Of a stretch of 64,000 nt of DNA, positions 18,418 to 27,335 are shown piece by piece. The notes below the pieces were generated by a model, which had not been told where the DNA came from, searched no databases, and worked only from the letters and a program-made list of their open reading frames with translations. A program made the translations under genes and the position numbers. The stretch lies in assembly GCA_940337035.1 (NCBI GenBank), contig CALNHX010005233.1, positions 1 through 64,000 on the forward strand, written 5' to 3'. Positions within the stretch are counted from its first letter, which is position 1; each line of letters begins with the position of its first letter. The DNA comes from Agriotes lineatus (Eukaryota > Arthropoda > Insecta > Coleoptera > Elateridae).

Positions 18418-18873
18418 CTGAATCGCGTTCCTCAAATTCGGACACCTTCTGGTCCAATATCCCCGTTAAATTATCATATAATTCGTTCAAGTCTGTACCG
18501 CGAGTGACCACCTCGTTGGTCGTATTAAAACTTTTGACGTCTTGTACATCTTGAGTCTCCAAAATAAAATACCCGAAAAGTTCGAAATTGAATTTTATAC
18601 TGTTTAATTTGGTCAGTTGTCCTTCTATTAGACCTATAATTTTGTCTTTCAATTCCGTCATATATTCTACAACACTTATATGATAATTTTCCGTGGACAC
18701 TCTGTAGCTGGCAACACGGGACTTGAAGGCGCTTGGAAGGGCTACCACTCCTTTCTCCAGGTGGATGACATCACACCGCCTCGTGTGACGATTGCTCCTC
18801 AGGTGTCCAACGAAACAAGTCCGACGAACATTTTCATCACACACGTCGCAGTATTGCGTCTTGGGGAGCTGTT

Positions 18874-18926
18874 CTGTTAAACCAAACGTTGGAAAACATG
18901 AAACACTACAATAGAGACGCACTCAC
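18874..18926 (-). other. pPolB intron 1 (53 nt, phase 1)
   Basis: Minus strand: perfect donor GTGAGT starting at 18926, acceptor TTTAACAG ending at 18874. Splicing joins PRPNDSSG to the EQLPKTQYC finger exon in frame. Confidence 0.85.
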
Positions 18927-19007
18927 CACCGCTGGAGTCATTAGGTCTTGGACGTTTACTCGCCGATGGTCCCTCACCAGCTGCTACCGAAGCCTCCATA
19001 GCGTCAC

Positions 19008-19062
19008 CTGTAGGAAACACACAATCGATATAATCAACAGCAATCAACACGTTTCCACTTAC
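19008..19062 (-). other. pPolB 5'-UTR intron (55 nt)
   Basis: Minus strand: donor GTAAGT starting at 19062, acceptor TTTCCTACAG ending at 19008, eight bases before the start codon at 18999. The frame upstream of it is closed by a TAG, so it belongs to the leader. Confidence 0.65.
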
Positions 19063-19412
19063 CACTCGTCGATGGGTGGCCCAGCTAGTGGCGACAGCTA
19101 TCTCTTCGATGGCGAAACAAATTGTCAGCTCTGGTGAAGGACTCTCCACAAGCAGTGCACCTGAACATAATGACAAATTAGTCTCGCGCAATCGGTTAAT
19201 ATACTAATTGCGCGATTAGCTACCCAGCTCGAGGCTTACTATTCACAAACGCAATGAACACCTTTATTTATAAACACTGATTAACAAATTAAACCTCGAA
19301 CGGATTACCCAGGTGTCACCACGGGGAGGATTCGCTTTGGACACCCTGGAGAGGATAGGGGCAAGGTTATTTGTGTTAGAGGTATATGATATGTTAAACG
19401 ATTATCTACTCG

Positions 19413-20613
19413 TTACTTAGCTTTTTTATCGAGCTCCTGACGTCTTGCACGAATCGCACTCTCCACAGCTAACAGATCTTGGATTAGCTCTAGCCTTGCT
19501 AACGCAGCATTCTTAAAGATGTCCATGTTAGTTGCGCTGTGGCCGTGGCGGATCTTAGGTAAAGCAGCTATGCTTTTTAGGTACTCATCATGCATCGTCG
19601 CTTCTAGGCTGGCGGCTCGAATTTCTAGGGAGCTAATAACAATATAAGCTACTAAACTGGGAAAAGCACGTTCTAAACACCTTCAATGTTAAATAACATA
19701 TATGGATAAAAAAATAATATCTAATATACCTTAGATAATGCTCTCCACTGCGAAGATCAGCAGCTTTAGCATCTATTGCATTCCGATTAGACACGTATTC
19801 ACGTTCGGCACGCTGGGATGGCGAAATGTCATCCATGTCTTCCTCCTGCGGGGTAGACGTAATCGACACCACAGTATCGATTACGTCACTCCCAGTGGCT
19901 ACAACAGCTACACCACCCGAAACCGGAGACGCCTGTACAATTACAGAAGGCGCTGCGGCCACATTTTCCGAAGGTTGGATTGTTAGCCGCTTCGAAATTC
20001 GACTGGTCGGTCGACTTTAGCCGGAGTCTATCTCCAAACCATCTACAAAGGTTGTAAACTCTTGCGCCGCACCGTCGCCGGAAGCCGCCTTTTCCAATGG
20101 AATGCCGTCAAAATCGAACGCTTCCATAAACATTTCCGTTTGTGATAGATGCGGAGACTCAGATTGCATCGGCATATTTTGGAATTTTGGAGTAGACAGT
20201 TCACCAACTGTCCGACTATCAAATGTGGATACATTTTCCACTTGAACCTGAAATTCTCCCGTTTTCTTCTCAGTCTCCACATTCATATTCTCTATATATT
20301 TCCCAAAATTGAATTTTGCCGGTTTTTTTTTTATTTTCTGACCTTTCTTTAAAGCTGATTTTAAAATTTTGCTCGAACCTTGACTACTTGGAGAAATAAT
20401 TTCGTAATTAGGAGCAATTATTACGTCACTTAAAACCGTAATGGCGGCTTGCGACAATGTCTGTACGGAACTGGGGGATGAAACGCTCGGTTCCGTGCAG
20501 GCGCAAAGTTTAACTTTACCCTTTTCCGATGTTTTCTTCAAGCTAAGCCTCGAGTATTTAGACATCTTTTTGGGTAGTAGAACACCTCTACAAGATTGGC
20601 ACACAGTTGACAT
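19413..20613 (-). pseudogene. Unknown Cys-containing Polinton protein, one intron, in-frame stop
   Basis: Minus-strand gene. A TATAAA box at 20661-20666 lies too close to the first ATG (20661), so the ATG at 20613 (MSTVCQSCRG) is preferred. The N-terminus has CxxC and CxC pairs (a possible zinc ribbon). A Lys-rich stretch and acidic Ser/Thr-rich region follow. A TAA at 20017-20019 interrupts the frame, which then continues open in the same frame. A 97-nt intron (19729-19633, donor AG|GTATAT, acceptor TATTAG) joins it in phase 2 to a helical C-terminus (SIAALPKIRHGHS...ELIQDLLAVESAIRARRQEL). Family unknown. The nonsense codon suggests decay. Confidence 0.6.
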
Positions 20614-20660
20614 TGCAAAAGCAGGTAACAGAATGGTTTGCTGCAGCTTGGAGGTCTGCA

Positions 20661-20666
20661 TTTATA
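20661..20666 (-). promoter_or_regulatory. TATA box deciding the start at 20613
   Basis: TATAAA on the minus strand directly abuts the in-frame ATG at 20661. A transcription start ~30 bp downstream would exclude that ATG and leave MSTVCQSC at 20613 as the first start codon. Confidence 0.5.
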
Positions 20667-20737
20667 CGAAATGCGAAGGCCAACTTCAACTTTCAATATT
20701 AATTTAATTACGATGCTAATTTCCTTAAAGATATAGC

Positions 20738-21310
20738 AAAATTTTATTAAAAAAAGTTATTCAGAATGTAAAATTAAACCACTGTATGAATTTTCGCAAA
20801 TATCTGATTACTTTGAAAAACTTCTCATTGTTTGCAATTGCGCTAAACCGAATTCTATTTTCAAAAGTGCTGCCTCGTTAGTTCATAATACGGCAAAATT
20901 TTATTAAGAAAAGTTGTTCACAATGATAAATTATATCCCTCTGTGAATTTTCGCAAATATCTGATTACTTTGAAAAACTTCTCATTGTCGCAATTGCACT
21001 AAAACGAATTTTATTTTCAAAAGTGCTGCCTCGTTAGTTCATAATACGGCAAAATTTTATTAAGAAAAGTTGTTCACAATGATAAACTATATCCCTCTGT
21101 GAATTTTCGCAAATATCTGATTACTTTGAAAAACTTCTCATTATCGCAATTGCACTAAAACGAATTCTATTTTCAAAAGTGCTGCCTCGTTAGTTTATAA
21201 TACGGCAAAATTTTATTAAGAAAAGTTGTTCACAATGATAAACTATATCCCTCTGTGAATTTTCGCAAATATCTGATTACTTTGAAAAACTTGTAATTGT
21301 CGTAATTGTA
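20738..21310 (+). repeat. 156-bp tandem repeat array, about 3.6 copies
   Basis: Units start AAAATTTTATTAA at 20738, 20895, 21051 and 21207 (periods 157, 156, 156). The last unit is cut at about 21300. Each holds CGCAAATATCTGATTACTTTG and GTGCTGCCTCGTTAGTT. The first copy is the most diverged, while copies 2-4 are nearly identical, which suggests recent expansion. Non-coding, inside the Polinton between the gene at 20613 and the spliced gene at 22456. Confidence 0.92.
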
Positions 21311-21313
21311 CAT

Positions 21314-21482
21314 AAATTTTCCATTGACGTCACTTGTTTACGAACTGGTAAGCGGATGCAATATTGCATCCTGCTGCATTTGCCCAGGTCGTCTCAAAGT
21401 CGGAGCAAAAAAATAAAAGGACCATTTGCCTGGGTCAAAGATGTTTTTTAACATAAGTGTAAATTTTTCCATTGACGTCACT
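21314..21482. promoter_or_regulatory. CRE pair and 18-bp palindrome
   Basis: AAATTTTCCATTGACGTCACTTGTTTACGAA-type sequence occurs twice in direct orientation, each with a perfect CRE TGACGTCA (21325-21332 and 21473-21480). Between them GGATGCAATATTGCATCC (21354-21371) is a perfect palindrome resembling a C/EBP-ATF composite site. The block follows the 156-bp array and may be an enhancer or origin-linked region. Role inferred from motifs only. Confidence 0.5.
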
Positions 21483-21650
21483 TGTTTACGAAGCAGAAAT
21501 GCATTTGCAAATAATACGTCCAATTTTATTATTACCTATGTTTTTTTCCAATAATCTATAATTATGATTTGCACGACTTTTTCATAACAAATTGTAGTTT
21601 GCATTATTACTAGTAAGCGAATTAACTATTGTTTTAAAAAATATTAAGTA

Positions 21651-21818
21651 GTCACATGTAATTTTTAATTCATATCACTTTTAAAGTGCATGAATTATTT
21701 ATTGATTATTACCGTTTTAAACAATGCCACCACGTCAATTAAACTTTACTACAAGTTATGCATTGTTGGCTTTTCGCGTACTTATTAAAAATGATATGAA
21801 TTAAAAATTACATGTGAC
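21651..21818. repeat. 27-bp perfect inverted repeat with 114-bp loop
   Basis: GTCACATGTAATTTTTAATT at 21651 continues to 21677 and is mirrored at 21792-21818. It could be a small MITE inserted in the Polinton or a structural or regulatory hairpin. The region 21820-22080 around it has no gene that I can see. Confidence 0.8.
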
Positions 21819-22082
21819 CTACCCTGCAGAAAGCAAATTTCACCATATGCAATTATTATGCTATTTAAAATAAATCATTTAAATACATATTACAATGTGC
21901 ACAAAATATGCCGTGTCGGGTATTAAAAAACGTGTTTTTTTATGAGAAAGCTAATGCTGTTACAAAAAATCAGTTAATTTAAAACTATGATTAGATAGCG
22001 CCGTAATTAGCAAAAATTACAAATTTGCAGCATAATTTGTCAACCCTTCCCTCCAAGTCGAGATGTAGCTAGGAGAGCTTTG

Positions 22083-22090
22083 TATATAAA
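22083..22090 (+). promoter_or_regulatory. TATA box (TATATAAA) of the spliced gene
   Basis: TATATAAA followed by a short leader that ends at a good donor, G|GTAAGA, at 22150. It is probably the promoter of the multi-exon gene at 22456-23717. Confidence 0.5.
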
Positions 22091-22455
22091 CCAGCCGCTG
22101 TTGCATGACAAAATCACAGTTTCCTCAGCTGCAACAATCTGCTCCATTGGTAAGATATGTTTGTATATATGTTTTATTTTATATGTCCATGTCTTTGAAA
22201 AATGTAAGAGGAAAATTTCTGAATAAAGTTTTTTTACTTTTCTAATGTAAATGCTCACATCTCTCTTGTTTATTAAGATATTTGATCCCCGTCTTTTGTG
22301 TGCCTACTTCCATATACACCATTTCTAATATTTTTTCTACTGTTTCTAAGCAAAATCTTAAAATGCTTGTATCATCATTATTAAGATATTTGATTGGAAT
22401 TTTTTTTTGCATTGTACTGTTACTTCGCTATTCTAAATTCTCAAACATTTTTCAG

Positions 22456-23717
22456 ATAAAATCAGACCAGAGAAATGGGTAAGATGCTTTTTTTTGTATT
22501 TTAAACAGTATACATGCAAGAAATTTACAGATCAGTTTCTTGAAAGCGTAAAGTGCGGCCCAGTCCAGTCGCCTTTCGGTAATTTTTTTTTGTAAATTTT
22601 AATAGTTGATGTAATAAATTTTTATAATTTTTTTAGAGAAAGCTTTAATCGAATACGTCAAGGAAAAGTATAGGACTGTAAGAAAATTATATGTTCATAA
22701 ATCCGGTTCACAATACATTTATTTTTAGGATGACGTAGCAACCATAGGCAACTGCGATTACGTCCCGGAGGCTATCTTATTAGAGTCGAGGTGGTTTCTG
22801 GGGCGTAAAATAAAACTCTACAGAGACCTGGAATTAATGGAGATGATTTGGGCTGTATACGTGAGTAAGAGAGAATTGCTTCTTTGAGAAATTACATGTC
22901 TTTCTACAGCTATAGTAGGGCCGCCCACATCATTCCACCACTGTCCAACCACACCATTGAACCGCATCATCGTTACATTACAGGTATGTTACCAGTTGTA
23001 AATATGAGTCCGGCAGAATGACCGACCCTGTTTCAATTGTTAATAAATGTTTTAGTAAAAGCTTGCCAATTTTAGTTATATCTTTAATAAGCTACTTCTC
23101 TTTTCACAGTTGAAATGCAGTTGGTGTGGTTTTTTCGATCGAACAACGTCTGCTTCGCTCCCGAGTGGGAGGTAGAAAACCTCAGCAATGGCGATGTGAG
23201 GGTATGGCTTCGGGATTTCTCGTGGAGTCCTGAGCTACTACATCCTCTACTCGTCTTGCTTCGCACCCGAATCTATCCGTCCGGGCGTTGTGCCTTCTTC
23301 CACTACGTGGAAGGGCACCTATGCACGACGGATTGTGAATACATCGGAGACCTCAACATCCCAGAACTGAACAACATCAGGTCGAGGCTGTTGAATGCGG
23401 ACTCGGCCGGCATTGACCAGCCTGATGAAGATATGCTGTTGGATAGGTCGTCTACACCGTCGAGTCTGGGATCGGATGGGCTGTTCATACCTGATGACGT
23501 CAGTCTGCTATGGAGTCCAAACGATCCAAGGATTAATGGTATGGATCACGTATCTGACGCCATGTCGCCATCTTCCGTTAGAGATAGCATTTTCGACGTC
23601 TCCACGCAGGGTTGGTCTTCGGGTGGGGAAAACGGTGACAGTGGTGGTGAAGGAGTGGAAAACGGTGACAGTGGTGGTGAAAACAATTCAGGCTACGAAA
23701 GAGACGTTGAGGAGTAG
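22456..23717 (+). CDS. Multi-exon unknown Polinton gene
   Basis: Splice signals define exons 22456-22478 (ATG at 22475), 22637-22677, 22729-22860, 22910-22983 and 23110-23717. All have GT donors (GTAAGA, GTAAGA, GTGAGT, GTATGT) and AG acceptors after T-rich tracts. The first three join in frame (reading ...KALIEYVKEKY... then ...ESRWFLGRKIKLYRD...). The last two join in frame into the long exon (MQLVWFFRSN...). The join between 22860 and 22910 does not keep frame, so either a base has been lost or two transcripts exist. The long exon alone encodes 200 aa, with a Trp-rich N-terminal half and an acidic Gly/Ser tail containing duplicated ENGDSGGE. Family unknown. AATAAA at 23773. Confidence 0.5.
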
Positions 23718-23831
23718 ATTTTAAGTTGTTAGGTTAGGTTAGTTACTAAGTTAGTCAGTAAGTTATTTGTATAATAAACGTTTTAAAATTTTTAATTTTT
23801 TATTACATCGTTATAACTACATGATAAACAC

Positions 23832-25577
23832 TTATTGTTCCAACGTTTGCTGTTGTTGGGCGTATTGTTTAAACACAATATCATATCTAATGACGTCCAA
23901 AGCATACTTTAGCATTTCATGCATGCAGTATACATTTTCCGATTTTATGGGCGGTAACGCATCCTCAATGCTTCTTTTAAAGTCGCCGGGTAAATTCCAA
24001 ACCGCGTCTATTACACTACTGTAAAATTGTTCAAACATCTGACTCTTCAAAAGTTCAGCTTTAGAATTTAGCAGTGGTAGCAACTCCCACAATTCTGCTA
24101 CTGATTGCATACCGAGATACACTTGGGATCGCTTAAGTTCCTGCAGCACAATCACTTTCTTATTTCCGATTTTTTGGAAATATATTCGTTTGCCTGGACT
24201 TATATCCACCGGTTTTAAATCTCCATCTTCATAGTTAAAATGCCTGTTTATCACATCTGCCCGAGAGCTTGGCTTAATTGCCATGTCGGTTGAACGCCGA
24301 CCGGGTGCGTCCCTAGGTGGCGGATAGGGAAACGGCCACGACCCTTTACGGGAATGACTGGTCAGCAGCACAGCTGTCGCAGACCAACTCGCATACCGTA
24401 AACCACCAGTGTTTGATGCAACGACCCCTGAGTGGCCTTCGGCGCTCAGGGTAGTGTCAACCTGGGGCACGGGGAACTGGGCTTAACCGCCTGGTTCGTG
24501 TGGATGGGGCCCCACTATAAAAACCCCCCTAATCCCAAGGTACGGTGCGCGCCGAAGGGATGCATGGCCAGGAGGCAACCTAGTCCCTAGCGACCAACCT
24601 CGGGGCACCTGGCGCACCCCGTTGTATTTAGCCCTTCACGTATGCAGGGGGCTCCGTGCGTGTCGAAACCCTTTCCCCCATACTCGTGGGAACAATATGG
24701 ATAACGAAGACATATTACCTAACCTTTCCAGCGGGGATGAAGAAGCCCTGTTGAAATCACCCAAATCAGATGTGGCTGAAAAAACCATAACTGAGGAGGG
24801 AACCACCGTCGATTCGGAGGCTGATACCCTAACCTCCAAAATCGAAAAGGTGTCACTGCAACGGCTTTCTGGAGCACAGAGACGGAAAGCCGCAATCGAG
24901 AGGGCCAAAGCTCTTGGCGAACCCATACGCCATAGGAGAAAGAACCCCAAGAAACCTAACACAAACCGTGACGGGAGCTCACACGCTCCCACCGGCAGTG
25001 TTAAGAAAGGTGAAACAGCTGGCGGCTCAGGCGTACCGGCTACTACACCTTCTAAGAAAGGAGAAATAGCTGGCGGCTCAGGCGTACCGGCTACTACACT
25101 TTCTAAAAAGAGGCAGAGGTCCGACGGGAGCACACCAAACTCCCAAACCGCGACAACTGCAAAAAAGTCCTGCACTGATGATAATGCAGTGAGGAAAGAA
25201 ACCTTTAAGGAAGCCCTTAAAGGATTAAAAATGGCTATAGCTCCTCAGGACTTCCCAGAGACACGCCTGACGGAGGAACAAGCCGAAGAAATTCAGTCCG
25301 CACTGTTGGGACAAATCCAACCCGGAGGGGAAGGAACAGGACCACAGTTCAACAGCTGCTACTTTGAAAAAGGTGCAGTCATCCTCTCCTGCAAGAGCGA
25401 AGAAACGAAGTCATGGCTGACAACCACGACTCAGGTCAAACCCAAACTCACAGATTTATTTCTTGACTTATTCAACGGATAACTTGTTGCGTTTAACAAT
25501 ACTGGATATAACAGTTTCACTTTTTTCTTTGATACTCGCCCCTTCGCAGTTTCACCAACCTTTTGTACTTGATCCAT
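23832..25577 (-). pseudogene. Paralogue of 6228-6890, split by a LINE
   Basis: The minus-strand start lies at 25577 (reading MDQVQKVGE...), 55 bp after a TATAAGA box. The first ~45 codons (to about 25440) align with the N-terminus of the protein at 6228-6890. LINE sequence follows, and the homology resumes at about 24284 (AIKPSSRADVINRHF) and runs to the stop at 23832. About 35 codons of the paralogue have no counterpart, so the insertion went with a small deletion or the copy was shorter. The gene cannot make a full product in this copy. Having one family member near each TIR suggests duplication of arm genes or an important role. Confidence 0.8.
24285..25440 (+). mobile_element. 3'-truncated LINE with 5' UTR and ORF1 (DUF4780-like)
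   Basis: A GC-richer block (starting near GACCGGGTGCGTCCCTAGG) holds the 5' UTR of a non-LTR retrotransposon and its first open frame, from ATG 24697. The protein has an acidic start, a basic Lys/Arg middle with a duplicated AGGSGVPATT unit, and a C-terminal block (RLTEEQAEEIQSALL...SCYFEKGAVILSC...TKSWL). That block resembles the DUF4780 domain of insect LINE ORF1 proteins. Homology ends at about 25440, where the Polinton gene resumes. Keeping the 5' end and losing the 3' end is the reverse of usual LINE truncation, so a later deletion or recombination is likely. Confidence 0.75.
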
Positions 25578-25631
25578 TGTTTTTTGCTAGTACAGCACAC
25601 GATATACTACTGAACACAAAACTACACCTCA

Positions 25632-25638
25632 TCTTATA
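25632..25638 (-). promoter_or_regulatory. TATA box of the split paralogue gene
   Basis: TATAAGA on the minus strand, 55 bp before the ATG at 25577. TCAAGGTTA (one base off the FTZ-F1-like site) lies just upstream, as in the left-arm promoters. Confidence 0.45.
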
Positions 25639-25663
25639 CCCAGTCTTCAAGGTTACTGTTGAT

Positions 25664-25816
25664 GGCCTCGCTCCGAACGTGGCCCCGCCTTGCATGTGAC
25701 CTTGGGATTGAACGTGACCTCGCCTTGAACGTGGCCTCGCCTTGCATGTGGCCTTGGCCTTGAACTCAAGGCCAAGTGGTGGGGGGAGGTTCCAGAACCA
25801 TCCACTTCCCTCTACT
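25664..25816 (-). repeat. Polinton right terminal inverted repeat
   Basis: Inverse match of 3343-3495. Differences include GGTTCCAGAACCATCC versus GGACGGTTCTGGAACC at the outer part and one base near the inner end. It ends CCCTCTACT and touches a minisatellite. Confidence 0.9.
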
Positions 25817-25825
25817 GACGTTGGA

Positions 25826-26275
25826 GACCTCTGGGACGTCTGGGACGTCTGGGACGTCTGGGACATCTGGGACGTCTAAAACATCTGCGACATCGGGGAC
25901 GTCTGGTGCATCTGAGACCTCTGGGGCATCTGGGACGTCTGGGCCGAGACGTCTGGGACATTTGTAACGTCTGGGACGACTGGGACGTCTGGGACGTCGG
26001 GGACGTCTGGGACGTCGCGGGCGTCTGGGACTTCGGGGGACATCTAGGACGTCTGGGACGCCTGGGACGTCTCGGAAGTCTGAGACGTCTGGACCGTCTG
26101 GGACATCTGGGACGTCTGGAACGTCTGGGACATCTGGGACATCTGGGATGCCTAAGACGTTTGGGACGTCTGGGACGACTGGGACTTCTGGGACGTCTGG
26201 GACGTCTGGGCCGTCTGGGACATCTGGGACGTCTGGGACGTCTGGGCCGTCTGGGACGTCTGGCACGTCTGGGAT
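25826..26275 (+). repeat. GGGACGTCT minisatellite (9-bp unit)
   Basis: About 450 bp of imperfect GGGACGTCT repeats with variants GGGACATCT, GGGCCGTCT and GGGACGACT. Long open frames across it (Pro-Asp-Val repeats on one strand) are a by-product of the 9-bp period and not genes. It begins about 10 bp outside the Polinton TIR. Confidence 0.9.
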
Positions 26276-27219
26276 ATCCTTCTCAGTTCTTTCATGAAGC
26301 TAGCTAGCATATTAACTTCATTCATTTCAACGTCTTTATTCATTACACTTTTGGCCTTTCCCGGCCATCTTTCCATTTGCATGCTTTTAGTAAATATTTT
26401 TTGTTGCGTTTCAGGTGATACTACTTCGTCCCACAACCTTTTTTGCGAACTATTGGCATTGCTTTTGTATTTTGTTATGATCGTCCATTTACACTTAAAT
26501 ACACTATTTAAATAAAGAGCAGTTTGTTTATTTACCTGGGGTGTTTATCCTGCGCGGTCACGGTCAGCCGTTCATAACACCTGGCACACAAGGTTTGGCA
26601 CTTAAATGCTTTTTTCTGTTGGTCATGTTTTAAGTCATCTTTTTAATATCTAAATCCTAGAATAAAAACAGCAGCTTAAAACACGTTTCCCGGAACAAGG
26701 TGTTTTAAAAATTTTAAAACACGAAACAAATAGAGCAACAATAAGGGTTTATTAAATGCGTGTTTGTATCTTGAAGCGTTACATTTATTTGTTTAGGGTA
26801 AGCAATTACATTCCCAAACTGCTCAATGCGCAGGTTTTCTTTCACTTTTAAGGATGACTTCAGCGTCGAATAATGCTACCAAAGTGAAGCATGTGACGTT
26901 TCTTGCTGCAAATCAAATTAATTAAATATAAATAGAAATGAAAATAATCGCAGACTTACATTCTCGTCTAAATAGGCTAGAATTACCTCTTCTGTTACCG
27001 AGAAGACTTTGTTATTTTTTCACAAATGGCAGAAATTTTAATAAACCTTCTCGTAAGCAGCTTTAGACTTCACGGGTAACAAATTTTCTCGCAATAGATT
27101 CCCTTTCTTTAAAATATTTTCAGGAATTTGATTTGACTTTGACATTTTCGTTTATAAAATAAACAACATATCCATAGCGACTCGTGACCAATGTGGTTGA
27201 TCAACAGAAAAAATTTTGA

Positions 27220-27335
27220 ATGACACTCTTGCGAAAACGCTTAAAGTACCTCGGGTGTCTATGCAATTCGACTGCGTCTCGTTGCATAACAACACCCTCG
27301 AACTTTAAGCTTGTGTTTTCGCACTCGTATCATTA
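27220..27335. repeat. Imperfect hairpin (MITE-like)
   Basis: GCTTAAAGTACCTCGGGTGT...TATGCAA is mirrored by TTGCATAACAACACCCTCGA...TTTAAGC, with outer arms GCGAAAAC and GTTTTCGC. Arms are about 50 nt around a ~12-nt loop, with some mismatches. Confidence 0.6.

Larger units (their letters stand above)
15167..18999 (-). pseudogene. Protein-primed family B DNA polymerase (pPolB), spliced and broken
   Basis: About 1,240 codons in three exons: 18999-18927, 18873-18418 and 18362-15167. The N-terminus has a C2H2-like finger (YCDVCDE...HLRSNRH). Exonuclease motif I is CIYADFETV. Polymerase motifs are A DATNLYGHSM, B KLANNSVFGKT and C YSDTDSF. Protein-primed PolB copies linear genomes from a terminal protein, as in Polintons and adenoviruses. 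Exon 3 carries two in-frame stops (TAG 17605-17607, TAA 16930-16932) and one frameshift near 16126-16140, between HYRNL and the segment before LVKTHKILKF. This copy is therefore inactive unless the breaks are sequence errors. The start at 18999 is the first ATG after an upstream stop and a 5'-UTR intron. Confidence 0.92.
3343..25816. mobile_element. Polinton/Maverick (adintovirus-like) DNA element
   Basis: A 22.5-kb element bounded by 153-bp inverted repeats (3343-3495 and 25664-25816). Inside are all the Polinton hallmark genes: major and minor capsid proteins, adenain-like protease, FtsK/HerA-type packaging ATPase, retroviral-type integrase and protein-primed DNA polymerase B. Polintons are self-synthesising elements that can encode virions, so this is an endogenous virus-like element. 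It is longer than the usual 15-20 kb, partly because a LINE fragment (about 24285-25440) is inserted and partly because of the accessory block. No clear 6-bp target duplication is seen (left flank GTTTTT, right flank GACGTT). Breaks in the polymerase and other genes show decay, while capsid, ATPase and integrase remain open. Confidence 0.95.

Noticed and set aside
18389..18435. Frameshift mutation in pPolB between two overlapping frames
   Set aside because: A 55-nt intron with branch site TACTAAC explains the frame change and restores the family order of residues.
20738..21310. CRISPR array
   Set aside because: Units of 156 bp are contiguous tandem repeats with no variable spacers, and the context is eukaryotic.
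24285..24470. N-terminal extension of the gene at 23832-24284
   Set aside because: This part is antisense of the inserted LINE 5' UTR; the true N-terminus lies beyond the LINE at 25577.
3337..25822. 6-bp target-site duplication of the Polinton
   Set aside because: Flanks GTTTTT and GACGTT do not match under any nearby boundary I tried.
25766..26307. Long open frames of Pro-Asp-Val or Gly-Arg-Leu repeats
   Set aside because: They follow from the 9-bp period of the GGGACGTCT minisatellite; both strands are open for the same reason.
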